A stretch of 64,000 nucleotides of DNA, taken from the NCBI GenBank assembly GCA_032871835.1, contig CM065300.1:2423768-2487767 (forward strand), read 5' to 3'. The translations under genes were made by a program, and so were the position numbers. Each line of letters begins with the position of its first letter. Position 1 is the stretch's first letter. The DNA comes from Dipteronia dyeriana. Lineage: Eukaryota > Streptophyta > Magnoliopsida > Sapindales > Sapindaceae. Of this stretch, positions 34,317 to 47,235 are shown one piece after another. Under the pieces are notes generated by a model that was not told the origin of the DNA, did no database searches, and saw only the letters and a list, made by a program, of their open reading frames with translations.

Positions 34317-34345
34317 GTGAATTGGCTCTCTTTTTCTCTTCTAAT

Positions 34346-34356
34346 CGATGTGGGAC
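34346..34356 (-). promoter_or_regulatory. Upstream sequence element (USE) of the U2 gene
   Basis: GTCCCACATCG on the minus strand, a full match to the plant snRNA USE consensus RTCCCACATCG, centred about 70 bp upstream of the RNA start. The USE-to-TATA spacing fits the RNA polymerase II type of plant snRNA gene. Confidence 0.93.
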
Positions 34357-34359
34357 TAC

Positions 34360-35306
34360 TAATATATTTAACTTTCAATACTCGAACAGGCCATGTGAGA
34401 GACCAACCATTACTTTTATAAAATGGCAACTTATTTCTACGTCCCTACCCATCCATGATTACATGGAATGTTGGCACTTACATACAATCAAACAATTGCA
34501 GTGTGGAGTTTGTACATTTGATACTGAATTTAGAAAATGGTTTAGAAAATAGAAGAAGCATGATGTTGTTGAAGATTTGGGCCAAAAATGAATGGTGCAC
34601 TACTCTCTGGATGATTTTTGCTGACTTGTATACTCCTCTTAGATTTGAGTTGGGCCTGTTGACTAGCCCACCTCTATCTGTTTTGAAATTCTTTTGCACC
34701 AAAAAGGAAAAAACCACGAAGACGTAAATCATAATATATATTTGAGATGTTTCAAGAGGCACAATGGCACATCCACTCATAAGTAGGATGGGAATGGGGT
34801 AAATTTTGCACCTCAAATCCTAAATGGGGTTGGGGTCCCTTTTTTTTCCAAATAAATTTAATATATATAATTTATTATATTTTTAAAAAATTATAACTCG
34901 AACGCCCGTGACCGCTAACCCACCTATTCCATCACTAAATGACATCTCAATTTATAGTCCAACAAAAATGTCAAAAAAATTAAATAAATAGAGTCCAGTG
35001 TTGGAATTTGACCAATTGATGGCTGTGTGCTTGTTTAACTTTTCTATGACTTTTAAGCAACTAATTTCAGTCAAATTGACTTCAAAAAACAAAGCAAAAA
35101 AACTAAAATATTACGTTGCATTAGTATCGTTTTGTTTGAATGTTTATTTTAATTTTGTTTAAATTTTCTTTGTTGAATCAATCGAAATCATTATTAACAA
35201 CAAATTCCAAATTCCACATACAAATAAATAGTCAATCACGAGGGCTGCTTGCCTGCTTGTTTAGTGGAATCAGTAAAACGATTTCAGTTGACGACGAGGC
35301 GAAAAC
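34360..35306. other. Intergenic DNA upstream of U2
   Basis: No gene recognised. 35000-35240 belongs to the segmental duplication. Confidence 0.5.
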
Positions 35307-35309
35307 TTA

Positions 35310-36056
35310 TGGCCTGTTCTGTAAGCGTTTTTCAGTTGCTGTTTTTCGAAAATAAAAATGAAAATGAAAACAGTATTTTTGGTTTCATTTTCGATTTCTG
35401 AAAACGTGTCTGGTAGCAAATACTGAAAACTGTATTTTGAAAATAAAAACGGAAAAAACGCGTCTGGTAGGTTAACCGAAAACTATCAAAAATTGAAATA
35501 TCAATTTTAGTATTTTGTTTAATATTATTACAACTATAAACAAATTGATTAAATAATTAACCAATATAAATTTTGTATTGTAATTTTTAAATTAAACAAA
35601 GGTAACACATCAAAAATTAATTCAAAAAAACATATCAAAAAAATGAATTAATCAAAACAAAACTCTTAAATTATAAATAAATAATTATAATATATATTAT
35701 AATAAATAATATATATATTAAAATATTTTATATATATAATTATAATTATAATATATATATATAAGAGGGACACTTTGGTAATTTAAAAATCTTATTCCGT
35801 CATGTCCTAGCTATATCAAACACATAACAGTACAATTAATATTTTAAGATTTTTTTTTAATACAAAAAAAAAATGAAAAACAAAATGAAAAACAAAAACG
35901 AAAAACAAGTATTTTGTGTTTTTTAAATCTTTCACTTTTAACACTGATTTTTTTTTTTCGAAAACAAAATGAAAAACGGTTAACAAACGCGTTTTCGAAA
36001 TCGTTTTTGAAAAATAAAAACGAAAACGGGTTGAAAAACGACTACAGGACGGGGCC
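35310..36056. mobile_element. MITE of about 747 bp (GGCC ends)
   Basis: The left end GGCCTGTTCTGTAAGCGTTT pairs with the right end (GGCCCCGTCCTGTAGTCGTT reverse-complemented). Further in, GAAAACG/CGTTTTC-rich blocks pair as well. TTA flanks both sides (35307-35309 and 36057-36059), as expected for PIF/Harbinger-type MITEs. The open frame on the minus strand within it is low complexity. Confidence 0.68.
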
Positions 36057-36150
36057 TTAAATTGATAAATATTAAGTGACGTTTTTGTTTGACAAAATAA
36101 CAATGACTATACTTCCGTTCCTACATTCAAACCTTTGGCGACGTTCTTTA

Positions 36151-36787
36151 TATAGGTGGGTATGGTTCGGTCCGGTTCGTTTCGGTTTTGATTAAAACCA
36201 TATTGAATCGATATATATTCGGTTTAAAAAAATATGAATCGTTTTGAATATGAAAACAAAATTAAACCGAACACATTTATCTCTGTTCGGTTTAATCCGG
36301 TTTTGGACCTATTGGGCTTTTAAAGGTTTTTTAATATGTTTTTTTTTATTAGGCCTTTAAGTTGTATTTTTAGCATTTAGGTTTAATTTTTTTTAAGAAA
36401 ACATAATATGTAAAAAGTAATTTAAACAAAATGCAACCCAATTTTGAATCCAAATCTAAAATTTCAATCATATTCGGTCTACATAATCAATCAAAATATA
36501 AAATCATCATAACTTCTATAAATATAAGTAAAAAAATGTTGTATATAATGTAGTCCAAAATTAAAACATCATCAACAAACAATTCATACTAAAATTGAAC
36601 CTTACAAAATAATTAATTAAGACAATTCGGTGTATTCGGTTCGGTTCGGTTTTATATATCCAAAGCCAAAACCGAACCAAATTCAATTCGGTTTTTAAAA
36701 TTTAAATCAGTTTGAACCGAATACAAGCTATCAACCGAATCAAACACCATTTTTTGGTTCGGTGTCGGTTTTTATATCCATCCATAT
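36151..36787. mobile_element. hAT-like MITE rich in GGTTCGG
   Basis: The ends carry repeated TTCGGTTCGG or CCGAACC words in inverted orientation (36165-36190 and 36640-36775), and the outermost GGTGGGTATGG pairs weakly with the right end. The flanking words TTCTTTAT and TTCTTTTA look like a worn 8-bp duplication. This resembles the common plant repeats beginning GGGTGGG...TTCGG, but the boundaries are approximate. Confidence 0.5.
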
Positions 36788-36789
36788 TC

Positions 36790-39349
36790 TTTTATTATCA
36801 AACCATTTTAAATGGTGTAATAACTCAATACTTATTTAATTGATTTATTTTGATCAAACATTATATAAAAAAACATTATCTCAATCAAATATTATTTGAT
36901 GATAAAGAGTGTTCATTCAACTGATAATGCTTATGGTTATGGTTTATTGAGTTGACTTATTTGTTGGACACCGTTTATATACATTAATATTTTTGTTTGG
37001 TCAATGAAGTACATTTTAGTGCAGTCTCACTTGATTGGGTGATATAGAACTATAGAAGTTGAGTAACCACTGACAAATTGTGGTCATACTTACTCACCGA
37101 ACTCTCATTAAGTCTAATTTATTAGAATGGGCATCTCTTTTTAAATTTATATTCATTCAATATAGTTTTCCTTTGAAAACATATAGCAAATAGAAAAGGA
37201 CATAATTTATTGTTAAGTACTTAAAATTTACATGAAATGAATTAATTACAAGTGTCACAGGATATATATATATATATATATATATATTGAAAAGAGCATT
37301 ACAGGATAATTAATTAGGCTTTGATTTTCATTTTTCATAAAATTAAAATATTAATTATATGTCGAACCTTGATAGTAGGAACATTCGTTTAATCTTATGA
37401 TATTTATTTGAACTCTATTTTTAAAAATATATATTATATAAATTCAGGATTTTTAAGTGACAGAAAAGATTCGAACCCGAAGACATAGACGTGAAGGTGA
37501 AATCTATTCAAACTGACATTAATCTACAGATCCTTACACCATCAAGATTTGCAAGATTATGAAGCACCAAACGCGATTGAACCCATCAACAAACAATGCA
37601 AGATAGATAAAGAATGTGATGCTTCAACCACCTGAGCAAGTGATAAGATTATAGTTCATGTGCTTTGTCCGTATATAGGCTAACATTATTATGGTTGGTT
37701 TGGACTTTTTTAAAATTTTCGTTAAAGCTCAATATATATAGCCACATAGGTCGATGTCTCTAGTGCATCAATACACCGATGCATCTATTATGATCATGAT
37801 TTTTTTTTGTTTTTAACATGATCACATCAAGTCACATGTATATGATCACATACAATTTATATGGGATTATACTAAAATTTAAATTTATTTTAGTATGATC
37901 ATATAGAAGATATGATCCATATACGATAATATTATATATAATATATATATGTATATGTATACCCACGTGCCCATATTGTTTTTTCTAATCAACATCAGTC
38001 TTGTATTTTTGTTCTGTTCATAGGAACAAAAATAGATCTACTCTAACAAAAGAATTATTATTACAGAATTATTATAATAGAAAGATAAACACATTAACAA
38101 ACCATTAATGATAGTACATGGTCTCGGCCGTTAAGAATTGTTTCGTTTTCAATTGAAAATTTACTCATAAAAGGTTGTACCTTTTAAAAGTTTTTTTTTT
38201 CTTCTTAATCCTCCATTTTTTTTTTTTTTATGTTACAACTTACAACATCTCCAAATAAATTATTAGCTCAGCAGCTCACCCACTTATATATATATATATA
38301 TATATTGAAATACAACTACTGTTGGGACTAATGAGATTGATTAGACTCTACATGCAGAGTCCATAATACTACTCTTACTATTGGATAAATGTTACATATG
38401 GATTACAATTCTTATAATTCGAGAGAGGGTTGTTCTCAGTTTTCCACATATGCTAGTAAAATACGTATGGTGAGATTCGAAACCTTGACCACTAGGTGTG
38501 GAATAGAGATACACATCCATTTATACTAAAAGGTGATATGCTCCTCCCACTTATAAATAAATGACATAAAATAAGAATTCTTTAATTTATTTTAAAAACA
38601 AAGAATTATTTAATTAAGTTTATGGAGATACAGTGCATGTTTCGCATGATTTATAAATATTTTTAAAAAATTTAAATATTCTAATAATTGTTGTCTAGTT
38701 TTTTTTTCATATTTATTAAATTTCTTTGCTTACAAGTGAAACTACAGTACACTAATGTTTTTTTAATAGAAAATAAAAAATCAAAATCGTGTCAGTGAGA
38801 TTATTTTATATTCGATGAGATATGATGGATATATTAATAAAAGAAAATAATTTCAGATCTCTAGATTATATTTGGCAATATATATATAGAGAGATAATAT
38901 TACCAGTATGATGAATTCAACCAACACCAGTGATCTAGTTGACAAAATTATCCAAAGACCAAAATAAAATGCGTACCTTGATTTTCGCTGCTAAAATAAT
39001 TACAATACATTTAATTTAATTTAATTGTTACACGCAGAATGCATGTTTTTTTAAATAGTCAATTAAACTAGTGTAAAGAAGAGATTTGTCATAAAATTTT
39101 AAAAGACACAAAAATTGTTGTAAATAGGGACAACCATACGTGTGGTGGTCAATTGTTTTATACATAGGAGAGGAAATCCAATGTGTTTTAATATTTAAAA
39201 CCGTAAATTTTGGGTTTAAGTTGCTGTACAAACAGAATCCCCGATCACTCCGATCTTGAATACATAAGGGTGGAGGTTAATCACATGTCTAAGTGAATAA
39301 GATGTAACTCTTTTGATATTCTTTTTATTCTCTACAATTTGGTATATAA
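36790..39349. other. AT-rich intergenic DNA
   Basis: No gene recognised. AT dinucleotide runs lie at about 37264-37288 and 38285-38306. At 37440-37560 there is a possible SINE vestige with a GATTCGAACCCG motif, which is a B-box match on the minus strand. Confidence 0.5.
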
Positions 39350-39357
39350 TACTCAAC

Positions 39358-41607
39358 TAAAGGTGTAAAAATGGACTGGCCCGCCCCATTAGGGACGGCC
39401 TGGCCAGTCCATTTCTGAAAACAGGCCGGCCTGTCGGGCCCCTCTGGCGGGTCGGGCGGGCCAGGCCTAACGGGTCTGGTCAGGCGGGTTAGTTTTTTGG
39501 TCCAATTTTTTTTCCAAATTACGTTTTTTTGGATTTATGGTATAGGATTTAGGATTTATAGTTTATGGTTAAGGGTTTAGAATTTAAAATGAATGAAGAG
39601 AACGAAAAATTATTAGGATTTGAAATGAATAAAGAGAACGAACAATTTTTTAATTATTTATTTATTTTTCACTTATGGAATTCAGTAATACATATCTACA
39701 TGATTGCCTCATTAAAAACCTTACCAAGAAAAACCCAGTGGGATAAAAACTTGGTAAAGGAAAAAGAGTGCAACCGTTTTACAACTTACAAGTAAATAAT
39801 AAATACATATGTAAAAGTATAACCTAGTTCTGGCCCTGACCACTACCTGAAGAGTCATCAATATATAGATTGTCGAAATTTAGATTAAGTTCTTTATCTA
39901 CAGTTAGATTTTGTAACCTTTTTTTTAGCATGCTCCTAATCCCGAAGGTATGTTAATACCTCCACCATCTCTGGAGACAAACAGCTTCTTCTTGGTCCAA
40001 TTATGTGTCCACTGGTGCTGAAAGCTTGTTCTGAAGACACCGTTGACACTGGAATAACCAGTACGTCACGTGCTAAGTGTGACAGAACTGGATACCTGTA
40101 CGTATAGGTCTTCCACCAAAACAACAAATCAAACTCTTTCTTGTCTTCAACAGCATCGAACTGTGCTTCAAGGTACCTAATAAGTTCGGTACAAGAAGAT
40201 GGGCTAGATCTTTGCCCTGAAGAAGTACTTGCTGATTTGTCTTTTTTTTTTTTCGTTTCAGAAGGCTCCAACTTGTTTGCTTCAGCTCTGAGGCCAGACG
40301 CCCCGTTTGGGAGTGTCATTTGGACTATGTTGAAACATTGTCACACATCTGATGTTAATTTTCTGGGACGTGATGTTGGTGTAACGCCGGAACCAGAAGG
40401 TCCCGCTTAAGTATGGGTCGGTTCTGAAATATCAAATTCATCGTTGAGCATATTCAAACCGTCCGGAAAATAAGGCTGCTGGTTAGGATCCATTATCTGA
40501 ATAAAAATATAAGCACTATAGTAGTTAATAGTCAAATTAAAAATCAATATTTACTAACAGTAATCTTAATTTACTAACAATAATTACTATAACTAATACG
40601 ACACTTACAATAATTTATTTACTTAAAAAACAAATTAAATAAAAAAAAAATCATAATCTACTAACATAAAATTTTAAATTCACTAGTTCACTACTACAAA
40701 TAAAATTGATAAATTTACTAACATAAAATTGATGATTTGAACCACTACTCTTAAATTTACTATCATAATCTACAAATGAAAATTTTTTATTTATGAAAAA
40801 AACAATATCAAACGTAATTACTACACTTAACATTCATCATTTATTTATTACAAAAAGTAATTTCAGTAATACAAATTAACTTTCTAAATTTATTAATAAC
40901 AAATATTAAAATTACTACTAAACTTAAAAATCTTAATAAACTAAACAAATAATATTAACATTAAAGCCCAACAATTGATAAACTAACTAACTAAATAGAT
41001 AATGTTTTCATTAAGTAACTCAAATCTAAACATAAACATATAAATTTACTATGAGAATATGTTAGACCAAAAGTAATAACAAAATTGTACCTTTAAAATT
41101 TGGTGTGTTGGTGGAAAACGTAGAGAATTTTGTAGAGAGAGTAATAACCAAAATGAATGAAAAAGTTTAGAGAATTGGAGAATATATTAGAGATTGAGAT
41201 TTGAGAGAATGAGAGATTGAAAGAATGATAGAGAGAGTTAATGGAAAATGAAATGGATGGAAGTATTTATAGCAAAATTTGATTTGTGGGTCAAAATATA
41301 ATTTAAAATATTGTAGGGAGGGTTTTGGTAATTTTAATTTCCTCCAACGGCTATAAATGATTTCTAGCCGTTGGAGGTTTTTTTTTTTAAAAAATAAAAA
41401 TAAAAAAAAAACTGGGCCGAACGGACAGGCTGATCGGTCCGCCGGGCCGGTCCGACAGGCCTGGCACGCCGACCTACCGGGCCTCCTCCCAGCGGCCCCG
41501 CACGCGGCCTGGCCCTCTTCCTTTACGTGCCGTTCCAAGAAAGGCCCGTGATCTTCCTGGGCCTGCCGGACCGGCCTGTCACCGGCCGGCCCATTTTTAC
41601 ACCACTA
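39358..41607. mobile_element. hAT element, 2,250 bp, internally deleted derivative
   Basis: Ends: TAAAGGTGTAAAAATGG on the left and TAGTGGTGTAAAAATGG on the right (reverse complement). A perfect 8-bp target duplication, TACTCAAC, flanks it (39350-39357 and 41608-41615). The arms are rich in GGCCGG/GGCCCG words, like the 445-bp relative at 32667. Inside is a minus-strand remnant of a transposase with its start and C-terminal dimerisation region but no catalytic core, so it is a deletion derivative of an autonomous element. Confidence 0.94.
39936..40493 (-). pseudogene. hAT transposase remnant (BED start joined to dimerisation domain)
   Basis: The frame begins at ATG 40493 (MDPNQQPYFPDGLNM), meets a TAA after about 30 codons, and then reads RKLTSDVWQCFNIV, which looks like the start of a BED zinc finger. 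It passes straight into a Lys/Ser-rich linker and the typical hAT C-terminal dimerisation region (FDLLFWWKTYTYRYPVLS, ARDVLVIPVSTVSSEQAFS, PRRSCLSPEMVEVLTYLRD). The several hundred residues expected between them, with the DDE catalytic residues, are missing. The stop and the deletion make it non-functional. The autonomous parent, if still present, should lie elsewhere in the genome. Confidence 0.88.
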
Positions 41608-41615
41608 TACTCAAC

Positions 41616-41849
41616 CGAGTGTAGTAACTCTTTTTCGATAACCTTTATATATGAGAATTACAATTGAAGACTACAATCTTATGATCTAAGCCATAGCCCA
41701 TGAAATTCTTAGGATGTTAACAACGTGAAATACTGAACTTTTTATTATGTTCATGACTAGTAGTCTCAGTTATTAGGAAAAAAAAGTCATTTTTTTTTAG
41801 CTTTTCTTTATATTATTTCAATAATACAAAAACATTGGAATGTATCATT

Positions 41850-41897
<48 letters not shown>

Positions 41898-44319
41898 TAT
41901 ACCACGTGAAAATGAAGGGCAATTTTTATGCATTTGAGTTCCATGTACATGGAATTGTCAGAATAGAGTTACATGGCCAAGTTTCCACGCTTGTAATTTA
42001 CTTGTGTTTCAAAATTTAGTTTTTAAAAAGTTGTGACAATTATAATTTTTACCGGTAATTGTTAGATTGATCGATCACTTGTAAACTCACATCAAGAGAG
42101 AATAATTGTCCAAACAAAATGTTATAATTATTATATTAACCAATTGAATATGTATTAACTATTACAAATTTAAGAATTTGGTGATACATATATATTAAAT
42201 ACACAATTTAATTGATACGAATATAAGAAATTTACATCGAAACAATTTAATTTTTTAACTTACTTTTTATAAACGACTTACTTTTAATATATTTTTTCAA
42301 ACTCTTAAAGTTGAATATGATGGATAAATTCTCTAATCACCTGATTTCATTTTTATCAAAATTTAATTAAGTTAAATATGCTCACTAATTAAAAATATCT
42401 GTATATCATAAAAAATGCATTTAGTATATTTACAAGACGACATAAACAATATATATTTTTGGCTCAACAATTAGTAAAATCATTCTCCGATGGTGTTTCT
42501 GTAATTTCACCCTATTCAAGGGGTATGTACTTATATTTGAAAATTAAATAATTTTTATTATTCATACCTATTTTAAAAACAAGGAAACCGAAGAACAAAA
42601 ATAAAAAACAAAAAACAAAATAATATATAGAAACTCGTTACTCTCGTGAATATTTTGGGTAGAGTAGTCAAAGTCCCCACACCTCTCTAGTGTCGTTAGC
42701 CACCTACCACCAAATTAGACCAATCCAAACCGCCACCTTCTCTTCCAAATTCTCCCCAACAAAAAAATAAAAAATAAAATTAATTACTAATTAATAAATT
42801 TTGAATTTTAAAAAATCCTTTAATAAATTATTATTGGATTAATTAAATTCTCTAATGTTAGCTCAAAATCCATGATTGTAATGTGTGTTAGCTCTAAATT
42901 TTAAATTTTTGTATGTTTGATTAAAAATCAGAATCGAAGAGATGATAGTGTTATCTCCCTTCCATAGTGGTGGTAATAAGGTTGAGTCACGCTATACGTA
43001 TTTTATAAATGTGTATGAAAAGTTTTCTTTTAATTTTATGAGTGTACTTATCCAAATCGTATACATATTATTTGATCTTAGTATGTTACGATTGTAATAT
43101 TTGTAATATTTATAAAAAATCAGAATCACAGTATTGTCATATATATATATATATATAATAATTAAAAATCAGAATCTCTTGTTAGAATTTTTTAATAAAA
43201 ATTCCTTCCATATGGAATCTTTAATTTTGTTAAAAGTTTGGATAATAATGTTTTAATAGTTAGATTGATCTGATATCTTGAATTATTTTGCCTTTAAAAC
43301 TACATTTTTCAAAAAAAAAGAGAGTCAAACATAAAAAATATAAAAGTTGAATTAGTGTGTCATTATGTTATATGTATATATATATATAAAAAACGATTTG
43401 AAGTCTTGAACCTGAGACATTGAGAAGTAGTTATCAGAGTTTATTTTTAATTTCTGAATTATTGATTTTTGTAGACCACTAACAATTGCTAACACATTAA
43501 CCATGTAAAACGTGTACATATACATTGTAGATATAGACACTAGTGTTTATTTGAATTTTGAAATATCGAATGAAAAATACATTTGGAATACCGATGAGAG
43601 GTTTGTGGCCGATCGGATACATTGAATTTATCATGATCTAATATCCAATCCGATTATAAAATATTTAAATCCGATTCGATCCAATGGATCAGATTCAAAT
43701 TAAGCAATTCTTAATATACAAATTTTATAACATTCATCAAATTAACAAAATCAAATTATTAATTCACATAATCCTGGATGTTATGTCTTCAAGGCAAATT
43801 TAGTGGCTCATAGTCTTGTGAAAATGGCTTTGTCCATTGATCTCCCAGAGGCTGATGTTTTGTTTTCCGTCTGTTCTTTTGGTTTTCTAAAAAAAAAAAA
43901 ACACATTATTTAAAATAAAATTAACAAACTAATAATTAACATTAAACAATACATAATCTTACACTTCAAAGTAAAAATAAAATTTAATAAATTAGAAACA
44001 TTAACCATAAGTAAACAGACACATAAATAAAATAATTAAAGAGTTTGAAATAAAAATATAATCATTTGTTATAACAAAATACAATAGCGTCCAAAATTTG
44101 CTTATAGTTAACGTGTAAAACAAAAATGAATTGGCTCAATATAAATTAAGCGAAATATTTTGATAGATTCGACGATTTGACAAATGTTCATACAAAAATC
44201 TAAAATTCTATAGATTTTGGATTTCAAAATCCAATCCGATCCATTTATGTCCTCAAATCAAATGATTGGATCGGATCATATTCGATTTGATTGGATCTTG
44301 TGTAGCCCTATGCCGATAA

Positions 44320-44380
<61 letters not shown>

Positions 44381-44417
44381 CCGAGTAATATTAATTTACT
44401 AAACTTGATTGTTAAAA
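41616..44417. other. AT-rich intergenic DNA with a possible hAT-type MITE
   Basis: No gene recognised. There is an (AT)n run at about 41857-41892. From about 43590 to 44310 the ends share inverted GATCCGAT/ATCGGATC words and are flanked by CCGATGAG and CCGATAAG, a possible worn 8-bp duplication. An (AT)n microsatellite lies at 44323-44377. Confidence 0.45.
44323..44377. repeat. (AT)n microsatellite
   Basis: An uninterrupted AT run of about 55 bp, just left of the 1.8-kb non-autonomous MULE. Confidence 0.95.
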
Positions 44418-44426
44418 TTATATAAA

Positions 44427-45539
44427 GGGTAAATATCATTTGTATCCTTGTGGTTTACTATATTATCTATTTGGGTCCTCATCATTTCAGTATTGGTCAT
44501 ACAGGTCCCTATTGTTTCAATTAATCTCTATTTTGATCCCCACCATTCAATTCCGTTAGGGTTTTTGAAAATTCCGTTAATAGAACGAAGGTAAAATGGT
44601 AAAATCATCATGTATTCTTCTAGAATCAATTTTTAAGAAGGGTAAAACGGTAACTGTAGAAATTAATAAATATTATTAAATTAAATAATAAATATTTTTA
44701 ATGAATTAAATAATAAATAAATATTAAAATGAAAAAAATGAAAAAAATGAAAAAAATAAAATAAAATCATTCTCCCTCCCTCTCTCGATCTCTCATCCTT
44801 TTCAATAATATATATATATATATATATATATTTAAAAAGAATATTAAAAAAAAAAAAACTCTTCTCTCTTAAAGTCATTCATCGCCGTTTTCATTTATTC
44901 GTTTTTGATAACCTAGACAGATTAACCCATCTCCAAATCACCCAAACATCCAAACCGGTAAACCACCCTCTCCAAACACCCAACAACCAAAACCAATTGA
45001 AGCCCCTCCACAAAATCAATCCCAATCGACCAGAAAAGACGAGAAGCGTCCGAACACTGAACAATCAAACCCAGAAACACCTCTCACAACCAAAATCAAA
45101 CAAACACCCAAACACACATTCGTTGTTGTAAGTTTCCACCCTCAAGATCTCGTTGTAAGGAGTGACAGGTTGATTCACAGACGAGTTGACTCAAATTGCC
45201 TTCATCATCACCGGCAAGTGGACTGTCACCGCCACTACCAAAATCTTTAGAAGACGATAGGGATCAAAACCCAGGTGTCACAGGCTTTTTTCTGGCACAT
45301 CGGAGTGATCCAAGTTCGCATTTTTTGGGTTCTTCTGTCGCCAAGATCCGTCGAGTCAAGTAACTAGCAGAAGTTGTTGGTTGTCTCTTACTTGACTATA
45401 GTATATTGTCACCGGAGAATAGAAGAAACAAATCACGTCAGAGAGTGGTTAGTTTAAAAAAATTAAAAGAGAAACAAATATATCGGTGGGAGAGAAGAAC
45501 CGAGAGTTGGAGTTGATGTTTGTTTATTGATTTGATTGC

Positions 45540-45583
<44 letters not shown>

Positions 45584-46253
45584 AGTTATCTTGATCTTGT
45601 TTAACTTTTTTTTTCCCATAATCCATATTTCTCTATGACTCTGTTTAGATGCCCATAATCCAGTTCATTTTAGATCTGGGCTGGGTAAGAGAGTGAGAGA
45701 GTTGGTGTTGGTAGTTTATTTTAGGGTTCGTGTTTGTATTTGTATTTGATTTTAGGATTTAAGCAGATAGTTGAGATGTATTTTTCTTGTTTGGGAATGA
45801 ATTTTGATGAAGTCTGGTGTTAGATTTTTTTTTATTCTAGCGTTGGGTCTATTCGAATTAATTTTTTTAATTATTTTTAGTTCGTATTTGGTGGAGATCC
45901 AGACTAGATTCCAACTCATGAGATTTTGGTTGATTTTTTTTTTGTGGTTTTTTAAATATGTATATGGTGTTGATCTAGACTGGATTCCATTAGATTGAGT
46001 TTGTGTTTGGGTGGTGACGAATAAGTGTGTAGCTGGTGTGGTACCGTGGTAGTGGTGGTGGGTGGGGGTAAAATTTTCCTTACAAGCATTTTAGACATTT
46101 TAAGGGAATAACAATCATTTGACCGTCTGACAATGTAAGGTAGTACGATTTTAACAGAAAACGTCACAGGAGGACTAAACGGGTTAATACTGAAATTATG
46201 AGGACCGAAATGGATAATATGGTAAACCATAGGGACTAAAGTGATATTTACAC
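44427..46253. mobile_element. Non-autonomous MULE, 1,827 bp, in the ACLB upstream region
   Basis: The terminal inverted repeats exceed 70 bp at roughly 80-85 percent identity. They start GGGTAAATATCA (left) and GTGTAAATATCA (right, reverse complement) and share ATTTCAGTATT further in. A perfect 9-bp target duplication, TTATATAAA, flanks it (44418-44426 and 46254-46262), the classic MULE length. The interior has AT runs (44810-44831 and 45544-45580) and a GC-richer segment (about 44880-45440) that may be captured DNA, but no protein could be read. The right end lies about 210 bp upstream of the ACLB TATA box. Confidence 0.92.
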
Positions 46254-46374
46254 TTATATAAATGAATCGATTAAGGTGACATAAAATTGGACGAATAGCA
46301 TTACTGATTTTTTTAATATTTGTTTTTTTTTTTTTAAATTTGTGATTAATTTGGGGGATCTAACTACCACAAGC

Positions 46375-46380
46375 CACGTG
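46375..46380. promoter_or_regulatory. G-box in the ACLB promoter
   Basis: CACGTG, about 85-90 bp upstream of the TATA box, between the MULE end and the gene. G-boxes bind bHLH and bZIP factors; its use here is inferred from position only. Confidence 0.6.
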
Positions 46381-46463
46381 ATGAGTTCCCAAACTCCGAG
46401 TTCCATAATCTCTGCAGGACAGCAGGGTAGATGTGAACTGTAATGTCAACACACACCACTTCT

Positions 46464-46473
46464 CTATATAAAC
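46464..46473 (+). promoter_or_regulatory. TATA box of ACLB
   Basis: CTATATAAAC, followed about 30 bp later by a pyrimidine-rich stretch typical of plant transcription starts (near 46495-46510). Confidence 0.75.
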
Positions 46474-46549
46474 AATTTCTGTTCCTCTTCATTCTTCTCA
46501 TTCTCTCCCTCTCTCTGCATTTCACGAGGCACACAGTCAAGCAAGTCAG

Positions 46550-47208
46550 GTAGAGTTCGTTACATTACAAAATTTCATTTCTAACTTTGTTTTTTTTATT
46601 TTTATTTTGATTCTCTCACTTGACCGGTAATCAGATCTGCTCTCTGTTTGTGTTTGTGTTTTTTTTTTTTTGTTGATTTGATTCCAATTCATGTTGTTCT
46701 ATAACAACCTGCTCGATGTTCACGAGGAGAGAAGCAAAATCAGGAAAAAAATAGAATTTAAAATAAAAATTGAAATCCTTTGTTTTGTATTTTAGTGGAA
46801 TACCGAATTATGAAATCTTGCAGTTCAAGCTTATATATATATATATATTTATACATATGAGAATGTCATGGGTTGTATACTGTCCACTACGCGCTAGACT
46901 TGTCTTAGCTTATACGTTTTTTTTTGTTTGATTAGTTTGTTGGTTGTTGAAGATTTGGTTGGAGTTAGGTGGGTTTTTGATTGAATTGGTTGTTGATTCA
47001 CATTTTTAGCTGATTTAACGAGGTAGATCTGCTTCATTTGATGTTATATTTCACTGAATTGTCCTTCTTGAGCTCAAAATCAATTTTTTTTTTCTTTCTT
47101 TCTTAGAAACTTGAAAGGAATCCAACAGTTTTGGTAGAAACTTCAAGGTTTTTGTTTGATCCCAGTATTGGTTTAGTAAATGATGGAATCTTGTTTTTAT
47201 GTTCACAG
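46550..47208 (+). other. 5' UTR intron of ACLB
   Basis: A donor GTCAG|GTAGAG and an acceptor TTCACAG|GTGTC bound a 659-bp T-rich intron. The acceptor lies 27 bp before the start codon. The leader exon is about 46498-46549. Leader introns often raise expression of plant housekeeping genes; that role is inferred. Confidence 0.75.
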
Positions 47209-47235
47209 GTGTCTTGTGTGATCGACTACGACGCC

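Larger units (their letters stand above)
32150..35240. repeat. Segmental duplication, copy B
   Basis: Matches copy A (2040-6000) in the same order: the CTGTGGATGACTTGAATACAATTG block, the IDM1-like fragment, the GCAGAAAT repeats, U2 and the 35000-35240 tail. This copy is shortened between the IDM1-like fragment and the repeats. It also gained the 445-bp hAT element at 32667. It keeps the intact U2 gene that copy A has lost. Confidence 0.8.

Noticed and set aside
41167..41538. 123-codon minus-strand open frame
   Set aside because: It is the GC-rich right arm of the hAT element followed by AT-rich DNA. It has no protein resemblance.
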